DNA of 64,000 nucleotides from Sycobia sp. Sy_11. Taxonomy: Eukaryota > Arthropoda > Insecta > Hymenoptera > Epichrysomallidae. The notes beneath the pieces were generated by a model. It was not told the origin of the DNA and ran no database searches. It was given only the letters and a program-made list of their open reading frames with translations. Of this stretch, positions 35,211 through 46,870 are shown piece by piece (position 1 is the first letter of the stretch; each line of letters starts with the position of its first letter). The stretch covers positions 1,224,501-1,288,500 of the forward strand of contig JACCIC010000064.1 of NCBI GenBank assembly GCA_018907035.1, written 5' to 3'. Position numbers and translations under genes: made by a program.

Positions 35211-36486
35211 AAAAGTTTGCAGTTTGATGAGGAAAACAGCTTTCTTCGCCTTTTTTCGGTTTGTTCTCAACATAATCTCCATTAAGACTAAAAAACTTTT
35301 CATAAATGAGGTTCTAAAGCAGTTTTATTATTCGTATGGTCCGATTTGTCACGCTTCTCAAAATATTCATTTACAGCATCGATGACTTCCTCTTAGCTCC
35401 AAATTTTTTTGCCTCATTTAAATTAAATTAATTAAGTTAGCTAATTTTTTAAATTAGGAGATAGATGACACTAAAGGCTAAATATGGTGAATATGATAGA
35501 TGGAGAAGTAATTGGAATTCTAATTCATTGAGTATAGCCATCACAACAACCTACTTATGGGCAGGTAGGTTATTGTCGTGAAATCAGCATCTTTTTATTG
35601 CCAAGTGAGATTGTTTATTTTTCACGCCATTCTTTAAGTCTTGTAGTAACTACGTAGTATCGACCATTGATGGTTTTACTCTTTTTCAGATAATCTATGA
35701 AGATAAATTCTTTGGTATCTTAAAAAAAGAATGGACAGAATCTTATTTATCAACAACATTCTGCTGGCCATTTTTGCCCGTGGTTCACCTGATCCACTTC
35801 ATTGTTTCGACTGTCTTGCACTTTCAAAAGTCTAATGATGAATCGAGGTTTGAACTTCAGTTATAAATCGCAAAAATGTACAGGGATCCCGCTTATACAG
35901 CAACCAATTCTCGATAGAAATAGTTTTTATTCGAATGTTAGCAATCACGGCACCCACCTAATAGAGAACTTCTCCATGATCAAATATTCATCTAAAATAT
36001 TTCGTACACGTTCCGTTGACATTCTGGTAATTGTAGCTATCTCAATGACCTTTTTTCTACAGTTTTCTACCAACATATGTAAATTTTCAATCATATCACG
36101 AGCTGTGACCTCAGCAAAACGTTCTGAACGAGAATCATCAACAGTACTCGTACAACCTCTCTTAAATTCAGAAACACCTTTTCTAACTATTGAATATAAT
36201 GGAGCAATGTCTTGCAATGTAGAATGTAGTTGTTCTTTAATTTGAAGTAGCATATATCCTTTTAAATAGAAGTATTCGATGTTCATGCGCTTTTCTGCTT
36301 TTTACGTGTTAACGTAAGCAATAAAGATATCGTATTCAACAGGCTCTAAAATGTATACTAACCGAGCAATCCTTCTGAAAAATTATACATAATTTTGTTA
36401 AATGTACTACTCTAGAATAAAAATTAGAAATTAAACCTGCTGGCACGATCTCTAGGTCAGATCGAAAATTTTTAATTCCACACTCG
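35211..36486 (-). mobile_element. Old irritans-type mariner (1276 bp)
   Basis: The ends are TA-flanked: left GAGTGTGGTGAAAAGTTTGC; right, reverse-complemented, CGAGTGTGGAATTAAAAATT. On the minus strand a decayed transposase (about 35265-36306) reads YFYLKG, then SEFKRGCTSTVDDSRSERF, then TERVRNILDEYLIMEKFS. The later catalytic blocks are barely recognisable. Terminal divergence makes this older than the copy at 49889. Confidence 0.75.
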
Positions 36487-36495
36487 TATAGGCGA

Positions 36496-36979
36496 GAGGT
36501 ATTTAAAAAGTAGGCTTCCCTGTGTTGAGAAAGAATAAAATATGAGTTTCAAATTATAATAAAATAATTTAAATTTATTCTTTTACTCTTAAGCTTTTTT
36601 GCTACCGACACGCCCTGGATTTTTGTCAACCGCATTGCATCGTCGATTATTCTGTGCGTCCATCGAGAAAATCTATGCGCCATCTTCGTACCATCTACAC
36701 ACTTATATTATCTTTACCAAAAATAGTCATGAATTCTGTGCGAATATAACTACCGTTTCAACTATTTTGGAGTTGAAAAAGATAATTCACAATCAGTATT
36801 GATTTGCTCCTTCAGCTCCATGATTATCGAGCTTCTAATATTGAACAAAGAATTCTTAGCCAACAAAACTAATACCGCTATTATCCGTGCAAATCAAACT
36901 GAAACTATGAACAGCATAAGTCCACAAGATGACATTTGAGAAAAACGCCAAAAATAGAAAACTTGCTTTTTGAATACCT

Positions 36980-36980
<1 letters not shown>
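36496..36980. mobile_element. MITE of about 485 bp
   Basis: The inverted ends are GAGGTATTTAAAAAGTAGG (left) and GAGGTATTCAAAAAGCAAG (right, reverse-complemented). The right end abuts an AT microsatellite. No transposase is encoded. A diverged relative lies at 14830-15155. Confidence 0.65.

Positions 36981-37032
<52 letters not shown>
36981..37032. repeat. (AT)n microsatellite
   Basis: An uninterrupted dinucleotide run of about 50 bp. Confidence 0.95.
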
Positions 37033-37035
<3 letters not shown>

Positions 37036-38340
37036 GCTGCGCCAAAATGATGATGGTCGAAATTTTTTTCGGCACAACCCAAAATATTGAAGTATATACT
37101 GTAATGAGATCTAGTGATTTTTTTCAGAGTTTTAAACTAATATTTACATCTATTTCCGGAGGCACTATTTTCTTATCGAGATTAACATTGAGTGATTTTC
37201 GTAACCATTTTTTTATGACATATGCTCATAATAAAGACACCTACTTTTGGTCCCAGATTTATATATATACAAACTGTAGATATCCATTTTATCATTAAAA
37301 AAAATAATAGCATAGGAATAATAATGTTTAAAAACCGTCAAAAACAGGCGAAAACAGCTATTTTCGATCCCATTTTTTACCAAGTAAATATGTTTCAATG
37401 TGGCTGCTTAATATACGATGTGTGGATCAACTTTATAAAAATCGACTGGTAAAAAAGAATTCTTCAATTATAATAATAAATCAATATAAATAGACTTTGA
37501 ACAAAAATATTTTTGTTCAAAAACTGGGTCAACTTGCCAAATCAAAGTCATAAAAATTTTTATAAAGGTTGTGAAAAGAAATGAGAGAAATGATATCGAT
37601 ACCTTTCCAATACCTGGACTCTGACCCTTTTCACAGATGGAAGCTCGCGCATTCACTAATTCTCTAAATTAGGGTTGTACCATATGAGGAGTTATACAGC
37701 GAAAAAAAAAAATTTTTATTTTTTATAAAATTTAAAAAATGTATACACAATGAAATATTAGCAATCTTGAACCAATTTTAACATTTAAAATAAAAACTTG
37801 AATCCTAAAGATCGGTTAATAATAAGAATTTATATATTAGATGCGACAACCCCTCAGATAAAATATTTGTTTTACATAAAACGGTAAATAGTAACCGATT
37901 TTACGAAATATGAAATATAAAATTACGAAATATAAAAAAATACGAAAACCGTTGTATTTGTTATAAAAAAACAAGTTTTAAATGTTTATAAATATTAATT
38001 ATTTAAACAATTTATGTACTTCTTACATTTTGTAAGTTTACGGCTCGAACCTTAATTTAGAAGATTAGGGCTTAGAAGAGTTTTTTACTCCGAAAAAGCT
38101 GGCAATTGACTAATTTATGCTAGATTCATCGATTTGAGAAAAGTATTGATTACTAATACCGCTCTATAAAATTTAATCCTTTTGCATTTTGCGTATTAAG
38201 TTTTATATACGTTGTAAATATAGCAGTGTCACAGCGAAGTTACTATAACAGGTATATGAAAATTCCAAATGGCCTGCAATAGTTCTAAATATTAATTTTA
38301 AAAAACTGAAAAAAATCACAAGTTCTAATTACATTATATA
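37033..38340. other. AT-rich intergenic DNA
   Basis: Short A/T-driven ORFs only; nothing recognised. Confidence 0.5.
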
Positions 38341-39203
38341 ATAGGTTGTCAAATATCTTCCTTCCGCCTTTTTGCCTTATGAATTTCACGGCTATGTACG
38401 TGCTAGTATCGCGCTACAGAGCTCGTATCTGGCAATACTATACATCATTTGAAAAATCTTGACATAATGTACAAAACGATGTTATGCACGACTAGTTTGC
38501 ATATTGCGTTTAAAAGTTATAGATGTATAACATGGAGTTCACTAACGCCGAAATTCGCGCTATTTTAAAGTTTTCCTTCGTCACAGGCAAATCCGCTCGA
38601 GAAACGTTCCGTGACATTAATGGTATTTTTGGGTATGAAATGCTATCACTGCGAACCACACAGGAATGAGTTCGACGATTCAGAGCCGGTGAAAACGACA
38701 CCATGGATAAGCCAGCCGCCAGAAGACCTGTGACGACGACTACCGATCAAATCATGAAATTTATCGAGTTAAACCGGCATGTGGCATCTCGTGACATCGC
38801 CCAGGAGATAAGAGTTAGTCACCAAACAATTTTCAACCATCTGCAGAAGGCTGGATACAAAGAAAAGCTTGATGTTTGGGTGCCTCATGATTTGACGCAA
38901 AAAACCTTCAGGACCGAATCAACGTCTAAACCAAAAATGGATCACATATGACAATATCAAGCAAAAACTGTCGTCGTCCAATACCGGTGGACCGTCCCAA
39001 ACAGTGACCAAGCCGTGATTGACGGCCAGAAAGGTTTTGCTGTGTGTTTGGTGGGATTGGAAGGGAATCATCCACTACAAGCTGTTCTCAATATGGCCAG
39101 ACGCTTCATTCTACGATCCATAATTGGTCAACAGGAAGGGCGCAATGTTCCACCAGGAGAACGCCAGACCACACACTTCGTTGATGAGTCGTCAGATGCT
39201 ACG
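38341..39203 (+). pseudogene. Family A mariner, 5' part, cut off at LINE junction
   Basis: A 5' terminal repeat (TAGGTTGTCAAATATC at 38342) is followed by an ATG at 38532 reading MEFTNAEIRAILKFSF. After a stop comes a well-preserved stretch at 38703-38951 with a helix-turn-helix and WVPHDL at about 38878. Beyond that it is shifted and internally deleted. It stops within the QDNARPH region (about 39150-39203), where minus-strand LINE sequence begins. The 3' half was not found on the far side of the LINE. This copy best shows the family's N-terminus. Confidence 0.85.
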
Positions 39204-40936
39204 ATGTCTTCATCCTGTCTTTGACACTAGGTAGGTAAGAATGTGTCAGCCTACCTTTTGTCGAGTTATTCCAAATCCTCTGCGAGTCATCAACATATCG
39301 TTCCGATATCTCTCTCGCGGCACAACGTTGGTCCTCAGGTGACGCTGCATTTTTACGGTTAGCATACAGTTCCGCTCTACGCCTACATTCTAGCACGATG
39401 GGGAGTTTTCACGCTATCACTGCTAGGGTGTCTGTTGAGGTGGTTCTGTATGCACCGGTGACTCTAATGAGCGCGTGTCTTTGAGTACTTGCCAACTTGC
39501 GTTGCTGTTCAACACATATCAAATTGTGCCAACCTGCCGCTGCATAAATAGTGATAGGTGTGAACAGCCTAGTATAGATAGTAGTAAGCGCCTTAAATTT
39601 AAGACCCCATTTCCATTTTGCCAGGCGTCCAATCCTGTTAAACAAATCCAGCTATTTGGATTGTACCGCTTTCAAGTGGCAACCGATTTTAAGATGTTCG
39701 CCGAAGTGGATTCCAAGGTATCGTACACTTTCTAATCTCTTCACCCTCGAGTTGCCGACCGTTATTCAGGGGGGGAGGCTTTCGGGTGAAGGTGACCTCT
39801 CAAAATCTACATTTCACACTTATGAGAGGCCAACCTCATTTAATTGAGGCGACACCAGGATTCCACTTCTTCAGTGTAACTCTGCTCATTGCTTTCGATT
39901 TCCCTACGCGAGTCTCCCTCCACTAGGAGTGCGATGTCGTCTGCATACGCAATGACTTCACACCCTTGTCTTGAGAGCTGCCAAAGAAGGGGATCTAGGA
40001 CAAAGTTCCACAGAGTTGGGCTCAGTACGTATCCCTGCGGGCATCCCTTATTGACCCCAAGTTGTACTTTCTCAAAGCCATCTCGCATGAGGACTCGACG
40101 GCCCTTCAGGTAATCTTTTATTAATTTGTAGAGACTCCTGGGGCATGTTTTGCTTTTCAATGCTGTTAGTACAGCTGGCCACCAGACATTGTCGTCTCGA
40201 CCTTTACATCCAGGAAGATCGCTACAACATATTTTCTGCTCGATTCACTCACATAGTTACACAACTGAACTATAGCGTCCTCAGTGGAACGCCCTCTCCT
40301 GAAGCCGTACTATCTTGGAGATAGCCTTGTATCAATGATCTCGTTGAGTTTGTTCAGTATCAGAGCCTCAAGGGTTTTGCCGAGCAGTGGCAAGAGAAAA
40401 ATGGGCTTGAAGGACGCAGGGTGCTCACGTTCTTTGTCCTCACCCTTTCGTATTGTGAAAACTTGACCAACCTTCCACTCATTAGGGAAGACCGAAAATC
40501 TCAAACACGAGTTATAGATGTTGATCAAGTACTGCCTGATGGTCGGCAGTGCTGTTCGAATGATGGCCGAGTCGAAGCTGTCTGGGCCTGAGGCCTTACC
40601 CAGCTTCATCTTCGCCATGACCTGATCCAACTTGGTCAAATTAAATTCGACCTCGGCTCCCCTCGGGAGGAGAGCGTTAGCGAAGGACCTCATATATTTT
40701 TGCTCTTACGTTTCATCCTATACATTATCTGGATTGGCCAGGGTGTTTAGCACTGCCGTAGCGGTGCTCACCCAGTCCGTCGTATAGGAGTTATTATCCT
40801 GGAGAAGCAGGATGTCTACTCCTCTTTGCACACATTTTGATCTTATCTTTGGAGTGACCCTGTGTGCTTTTCTGGCATTTAGCTGTGCGATGCGTAGGAC
40901 AGGTCCACTTCGATTATTTCGTGCATTACTGGCCAT
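39204..40936 (-). pseudogene. R1-type ORF2: endonuclease start, reverse transcriptase, C-terminus
   Basis: It starts at ATG 40936. Residues 15-50 (RIAQLNARKAHRVTP, DILLLQD) are the start of an APE-type endonuclease. After about 60 codons the endonuclease is missing and the frame resumes in the RT N-terminal region (KLGKASGPDSFD near 40600, KGED, LLPLLGKTLEALI). A later block has GCPQGYVLSP near 40040 and the catalytic YADDIALLV near 39945. Remnants at 39409-39645 (TRLFTPITIYAAAGWH) and 39204-39396 (NNSTKGRLTHSYLP) are the C-terminal region. Several frameshifts and deletions break it. Confidence 0.82.
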
Positions 40937-42345
40937 AATCCGTTGAGTTGACTAATCTTTCCAGGGCAGCTTTGTGCGCTGGACACTTGTTGTCCGTTGA
41001 ACCGTGGTTACTTGGCCTTTTGGCCTTTTTGCAATTAACACACTTCCGTGCTGATTCTTTCTTCGTACAATCTTTGCTGCCATATCCCTCTGAACTACAG
41101 TGGGAGCAGCATTGCTCTGACTTGCAGTGTTTTGCTACGTGCCCATACCCTTGGTATTTGTACCATCTTGTGACACGGAGATAATCCTGTACTCTGCAAG
41201 ACAGCCACTCAACGTACACCCTCTTACGGTATAACAGTGGAAACTGTTTTCAGGGGATACCTCCACCATCCAATTTGTGGTCGTGTCACTCCTTTTGCCA
41301 GTTTTGAAGTGGGGCTTGAAGAATTCAGAGAATTCTTCGCTTGTTGAGGCCAGTTCATCAATCTGTTCATATATTGCCAAGGTCACTTCGTCTGCCGACA
41401 TGCCCCTGGGCACGTCGTAGACTATGAGCCTTGGCTTACCTCTTGTTGGGGCCTCAATTTCAAAAAACTCGGTAAAGCTTTTTGGAGCTTTAGTTTCTCG
41501 AGCCCCGCCTCAGTTGCAGTTTCCACAAGGAGGCCCCTCCTGGTCTCTCTGAGATTCCTTATTTGAACCTTGGCTTGCCTCGGGTTAAAAGTCTTTTGCA
41601 AGACTTCTTTCGCTTTGCTAGTGGAGGATATTTTTTCCTCGTCTCTTGTTTTCAGAAAGACCACTTTTGGCGGTGGTCTGATTGCGGCTTTAGAAACTTG
41701 GGCCTTTGGAGCGACCAACTTGCGTTCTGCTTATTTATTTGTTGCTTTGCATACCGCAGATGCGTAAGTCTGCGGTTCCTTGTTTTTTGTGGCAAGCTCT
41801 TGCAGGGCCTCCGATCTAGCCTCTGCTCGAGCACATCTGATGGCCATCTCTGAGAAGACCACCATTAACTCTTTGGGGCTTTTCAGCCCTTCCTTCTTCA
41901 GTCCTGTATCCTCGGTAGCCTTGAGTGCTGCCTTAATAATTTCAACGTGGTCCGCAGCCTGGGCTGGGACCTCTAGGCAGTTCCTAGTAGTATTACCAGG
42001 GATTGTCTCATGCACGGGTGGGGCTGTCTCTACCTCTACTGTTTGCCCCACCTTTATGTTTTTCCTGGCCTCTGTGTCCACTGGACAGATGTTCTGCGTT
42101 ATCGGCCCTGAGGAGGGGCCGACTGACTTGTCTGCATTTAGCCTACTTTTGCTTGCCGCTTGGGTGGCTGTTTTGGCATCACCTGCCTTGGCGAGCCTAA
42201 CATGCGGCATCGTTTTATTCCCAATTTCGTTTTTGGGTAGCTCCCTCTCTGTAGTTCTAGCCCTAGTGGGCTTGCTATATACCTTAGCTTCACTATCTTT
42301 CTCCTTACCCTCCTCTATTTTCCTCTTATTGTTGATTTTTATCAT
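40926..42345 (-). pseudogene. R1-type ORF1 (Gag-like with zinc knuckles), frameshifted
   Basis: The N-terminal part (41731-42345) is charged and low in hydrophobics. The frame shifts near 41720, 41415 and 41200. The C-terminal piece carries three zinc-knuckle segments: the first has lost its leading cysteines (YKYQGYGHVAKHC), the second is CSHC..YGSKDC, the third CVNCKKAKRPSNHG. ORF1 ends at TAA 40926-40928 and overlaps the ORF2 start by 11 nt in another frame, a layout known in R1-clade elements where ORF2 translation depends on ORF1 termination. Confidence 0.8.
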
Positions 42346-42841
42346 TTAGTCGTACCTCCACCGACTGAGGTCACTTTACAGCATCCCGTTCGGTGGACAA
42401 AGATTTGTTTAAACGGGCGATGTGAAATTCCACTGGCAACTGTAGTGGCTGGCTCCCTTCTTCTACCTTGGAGCCATGCATCCCCTATCGCAACTGCCAT
42501 ACAATTTAGGATTAGGGGGGTTTTTATAGAGTAGTTCCTTCTCTCGGCCGGGCGATAAAGCCAAGCCCCCGGCCCGTTCAAGCAGAACGTTATAAAGATA
42601 TGACTGTCTGTGGTCGCTGAACCACTTGTAACAGTTTTATGGTAATTAGGAAATAAGCGCCAGTTTCCCACTCCTAGCTCGGTAACTCCCGTGTGCACCA
42701 AGCCCGTTAGGCCAAAAGCTCGTTTGATCCTATCCTGAGAGACGATTGCTGTATTTTAGCCGCATCTCCCATACATGCTCCATGCACTAAAGATGAGGGA
42801 CACGTTATCCCGGCACATGAACGTGGACGTAAACAGTTATA

Positions 42842-42876
42842 CTATTCTATATATTCAATATATAGAATAGTATATT
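42842..42876. repeat. Short perfect hairpin
   Basis: ATACTATTCTATATA and its reverse complement are separated by 5 nt (TTCAA). It sits between the LINE and the TTAA-flanked element. The function is unknown. Confidence 0.8.
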
Positions 42877-43394
42877 TTAGAAATAGTTTATTTGGAGGTA
42901 AAATAATTCAGTAAGTTAAAAAGAGACAATGAATAGCCAGAATATAAAAAAAATTATATCTCAGCAGTTAAGGCAGTATTCTAATTTAGACCCGCAAAAA
43001 AAATGTTTTTTTTTGTGAAATTTTTCTGAGAATGCTATTGAAGATATCGTTGTAGGATTTGAAATACTTAATAAATACACTCTTGAAATACATAAAAAAA
43101 AATTTTTTATTTATTTTATATATTTTTTATACATGTAAAGTATGGTCAAAGCCAACACCTCAAAAAGTAGGTAACGTTGTCGTGGTCGTAAAATCTTGCC
43201 GACGGATGGTCTAAAACAAAAAAATCAAAGAGTTGTATGTTCAGTATGACACCAGAAACCGATCTAAGTAGAATATTTTATGTACGTGCAAAATCAACAA
43301 AATGGCGGCTAAAATACGAAAGAAAAAAAATTGCTTTTTTTTCCGTATTTTTTTGCAATAAAAATATAGTTAGAATTAAAATTTTAAGTTGCTT

Positions 43395-44112
43395 ATATCG
43401 CAAATCTCTCGATGCGTAGACGACTCAAACGCTCATTGTACGCATTTCCGGGCGCATTAACCATCAGCTAACGCGGCTTGGTCACACGATTTCGCGCCAA
43501 TACTCTCTATACGCGGTTGCTCGGCAACGAATTGTCCTGATTTTAGCTTCTTCTCTTAGCACCATGCCTGGCTCGACGCGTAGGGTACCATTTTATAACG
43601 GGTCTTTCTCAGTCGTCATCCATCCACCAACGCCAATTATATTATTGATATAATACCTGATCTTTTTTCTGAGCTGGCATCTTCCTGAAAAGAGGGAAGC
43701 TGATAGGTGCTCTAATAATGAGGCGTCAGTTATACTAATGATCCCAGGGCGGCTCCCTGTAGATCTCGCGAAATACTCACTCGAGAACAGACTTGAAGAG
43801 GAGAACTTACCCCGCGCTCTCCACTCGCCACTCATTCCTCGGCGATGACTCGTACGCCGCGGGAGGCGTCTCGGGCTGATTGTTCCCGGCCTAATTCTCG
43901 ATCCCTTACCCTTACAGGACTGCCTCTCACACGGGACCTGAACGTGTTCTCGTGTACGGGAATGGAGGTCACCCTCACCGCTCTTTAGCCTTCGATAGCT
44001 TCTTGTGGCCCCGCTTCTTGGCTGCCTGGCACCGGAATCCTTTGACCGGATCTCTTTCTCCCCACCCATTTCCGCTCGGTGTGCCTCGCGACTCGCGGGA
44101 TATGTTTTTTTC
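43395..44112. other. GC-rich insert of unknown origin inside the Kolobok-like element
   Basis: About 720 bp of GC/CpG-rich DNA interrupts the AT-rich element. It is bracketed by a direct repeat of about 36 bp beginning CAATAAAAATATAGTTAGAA (43359-43394 and 44114-44149). The minus strand has a 158-codon Arg/Ser-rich ORF (43593-44069) without recognisable domains, so I do not call it a gene. An insertion or template-switch event is the likely cause. Confidence 0.6.
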
Positions 44113-44409
44113 CCAATAAAAATATAGTTAGAATTAAAATTTTAAGTTGATTGTAGTTAGAAAGGTTGATACAAACATATAGAATATGTGTTCAAAATTT
44201 CATAAGAATCGGTTCAATAGTTTTTTAGTTTTCACGACCACGGTACTTGAAAACGCTGTTTTGAGAAAAACGCGTTTAAATTTTTTATAAATGAAATATC
44301 GTAGAAAAAATTATTTTAGACTCAATCAGCGATGCCTGGGCGATACAATATGCCTTGGCGAACTGCATATAGGTTTGGACGATTTTCAGGCCCATAATTT
44401 CCATTATTT

Positions 44410-44899
44410 TCAAAAGTGGGCTGAATCCTTCCTTAAAAATGCAGGCAGCAGTGAGGCATGCAATCTTAATGATTTTTTTCCATTATAGACATGCTTCGGT
44501 GCCAATGCCCAAACTATTGAATTGAAACACTCATTGTTATTTTGAGTGTTTCTACCCAAACATCTCTCCAGCAATTCCATTTTTGTTAGGTCTTCGTAGA
44601 TCGGTTTCAGCACCTCTTGTACATCACTAGCAAGAGCAGGACGATGTTTATAATTTTCTAAAGCGTTGTTTGCTTCGGCCTTCTTATACTTGCACCAACT
44701 GTCTGAATAGTACATATTGTGGTTTGGAGTCTGTTGAGATTTTGAGGTAATAGCCGGTCCAGATCTCGTTTCGCAAGCCTTCTACTGAATTTGTATTCCT
44801 TTCAATTGTAAGACTGTAGTTTTTAGATAACTCCTTCATTAATTTGATACTTAGATCAGCAGTCTTCACTTTTTTAATCACGACTTTTGGTTTCTTCAC
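44410..44899 (-). pseudogene. Kolobok/Mutator-like transposase C-terminal remnant
   Basis: Two frames read in order: MKELSKNYSLTIERN, LRNEIWTGYYLKISTDSKPQ, then after a shift SDSWCKYKKAEAN, KPIYEDLTKMELLERCL, TQNNNECFNSIVW. The SWCKY, KPIY.DLT and TQNNNExFN blocks are characteristic of the Mutator-like transposase domain found in insect Kolobok elements. The N-terminal part with the first catalytic residues was not found. This identification relies on motif memory. Confidence 0.65.
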
Positions 44900-45233
44900 A
44901 ACTTTCTTCGGTGCAGCTACTTTTTTCGTTTTTTTCTCCGGCCTTCAGTTTTACAGTCTCAGCTTTATATATTTTGGTATATATTTTAATGAGAATATAT
45001 ATAGATGTAATGATTTACATAGGGGAACAGCTGCTGCAGCGAACAAGGCCAGGTAGATAGGCTGGGCGGGTTCGAATAGCGCGCTCAGGTAAGTGCGTTC
45101 GAAAGGTGAAAAAGTATGGTTAGACTACCTGAACCTTTCTAAAATTTTGAGCTAATTTTCTTAAATATATTTAGTTACGAAAAATGTAAAAAAAACATTT
45201 TTTTCCAAGTTGTAAAGTAGAATACTGCCTTAA

Positions 45234-46130
45234 TTTTTTATCAGTTGAGAAATTTTTCGAGTTGTGTAATTACATTTAAGCATGATCCATCTGTTATGTT
45301 TGATTTTGATAGACTTGCAATTTTTCCGCTACCATGAAACTTTTTTTGTGTTATTATTACAAATACTGCAGTTTATGCAATTTCAAAATTTTGAATAATT
45401 TTATGTTGTATCATAGAATTAGTTGTAGAATTAAATTTAAATTATATATTTTTTTATATAACTATTTCGCTAGAAAAAATGTTTATTTACTTATATTATG
45501 GTTTGATTTTACTTATATTTGACTTATATTATGCCCTTCTTTGTCTTCCCATCATTAATTTACTTAGCAATCTTACATGTAATACTTAAATATAAATTAA
45601 CATGTGAAAGGTAAATGATTATATGATGAAGTGACAAAAAATGTACGATTTAAAATCACATATTATTATAAATAATATTTAATCTAGAAAGACAGTTTAG
45701 ATATAACACTACCGAATTTTTACTTTGTGCCTATATAGGATTTATAAAACATTTAAACTCTCCAACTTTTAAAGACTCCTATTATTTAAATATCTACATT
45801 TATAATAGGAGCTTTAGAATCTTACAATATACTTTGTGAGCAACTGTGGAGAATTCAAAGGAAAACTTATGGTATATATTTTTCAATTTTAGATAGATTT
45901 TATTGATTTTATTAATTTTTGTAATGAAATAAAGAAGACCGTAACTGTGCAAACTTTATTCTAATTATATTATAACTATGAGTATCTACTCGAGTGGACC
46001 CAGTATATGCGATTGTTATATATAAAAATAATTATTTTATGCATCGCGCCGTGAGAATAGTATCCGACGTCTTTCGATCACTGCAGTGCTTATTTTCCCC
46101 TTCTTCCACAATTTTGAGAGACGCGCTACG
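45234..46130. other. AT-rich intergenic DNA
   Basis: Nothing recognised. Confidence 0.5.
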
Positions 46131-46179
46131 CGCTCGATCACTCTCCTCTCGGTCGTCAGAGGTATCAGAGGAGGTATAA

Positions 46180-46620
46180 GGAGTGAAAAAAGAGAGGAGG
46201 TTAGGAGAAGTAAGGAAAATGTAAAAGAAAATGAAGAGTTGTAAGAAATAAGTAAATGAATGTGATTTGAGAGAGTGGCGGTAGAGAGGTGATAGAGAAA
46301 CAGAAGGAATGAGAGAGAAAGAACGCGAAAGAGAATTAGCAGAAAGAAGAAAGCGAGAAAGAGAAATAAAGTCTTAAGGCGCAGAAGAAGCAGAAAGAGA
46401 GAAAGAAAGGAAGCAGAGTCAAAGAAAGAGAGGGAGAGCGAAAGAGGAATAGTGTGAGGCTCAAGAAGAAGAAGCAAGAAAGAGCAAGGCAAATAAGAAA
46501 GAAGGCATGAGTGAGCGAGAGAGCGAACTGAATTAGGAAAAAGAATAAAGCAAGAAAGAGCGAGACAAAGATGAAGAAAGAAAGGAAGAGAGAAAGTGAG
46601 AGAGAAACAGCGCGTGGGAC
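46180..46620 (+). repeat. Long purine-rich (GA/GAA) tract
   Basis: Over 400 bp where the plus strand is strongly biased to A and G, as degenerate GAAAGAGAG-type units. The minus-strand ORFs across it (Ser/Leu/Phe-rich) are artefacts of this bias. Confidence 0.85.
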
Positions 46621-46870
46621 AAAAAGAGAGGACAGAGTGGCGTCTCTGCGGACGCAGAACATTAGTGAGCCCCCGCCCGCCCTTCCATCCACGTACACGT
46701 CGCCATCACCGGTTCTCCAGCGGGATATTTGAATTGAGCGCGCGTCGCGTGATTTTAAGTTTTCCCCTGCGGGCGAGTCGTCGGGTGACCGTAGTGACCG
46801 AGTCGCGTCGAGTGCGGTACTCATGTGGAAAGCCAGAGTGGTGAGCCTGCGTCGAGGGTGGTGTTTTGCG
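46621..46870. other. CpG-rich segment, possible promoter or LTR remnant
   Basis: An abrupt GC/CpG-rich block (many CG dinucleotides at 46720-46860) directly follows the purine tract and returns to AT-rich DNA with AATAAA motifs downstream. No coding similarity was seen. A host promoter or first exon, or a degenerate LTR, are both possible. Confidence 0.35.

Larger units (their letters stand above)
39204..42790 (-). mobile_element. R1-clade non-LTR retrotransposon, degraded
   Basis: On the minus strand there is a 5' untranslated region (about 42346-42790), a Gag-like ORF1, an overlapping ORF2 with endonuclease start and reverse transcriptase, and a C-terminal stretch ending abruptly at 39204 with no poly(A) tail. 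It is GC-richer than the flanking DNA. The 5' limit is approximate. Confidence 0.8.
42972..45229 (-). mobile_element. TTAA-flanked DNA transposon, Kolobok-like
   Basis: The left end is GGCAGTATTCTAATTTAGA and the right, reverse-complemented, is GGCAGTATTCTACTTTACA. Similar A/T-rich blocks follow further in. TTAA lies at 42968-42971 and 45230-45233, a target duplication used by Kolobok and piggyBac. The coding relic favours Kolobok; piggyBac termini normally begin CCC. Confidence 0.75.

Noticed and set aside
41780..42349. 189-codon plus-strand ORF
   Set aside because: Antisense shadow of the LINE ORF1, whose motifs and element context are on the minus strand.
43593..44069. 158-codon minus-strand ORF in the GC-rich insert
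   Set aside because: No recognisable domain, and GC-rich DNA yields long ORFs by chance; kept only as part of the insert.
46037..46824. Two minus-strand ORFs of 151 and 162 codons resembling hydrophobic membrane proteins
   Set aside because: They are translations of the purine tract (Phe/Leu/Ser only), open in more than one frame.
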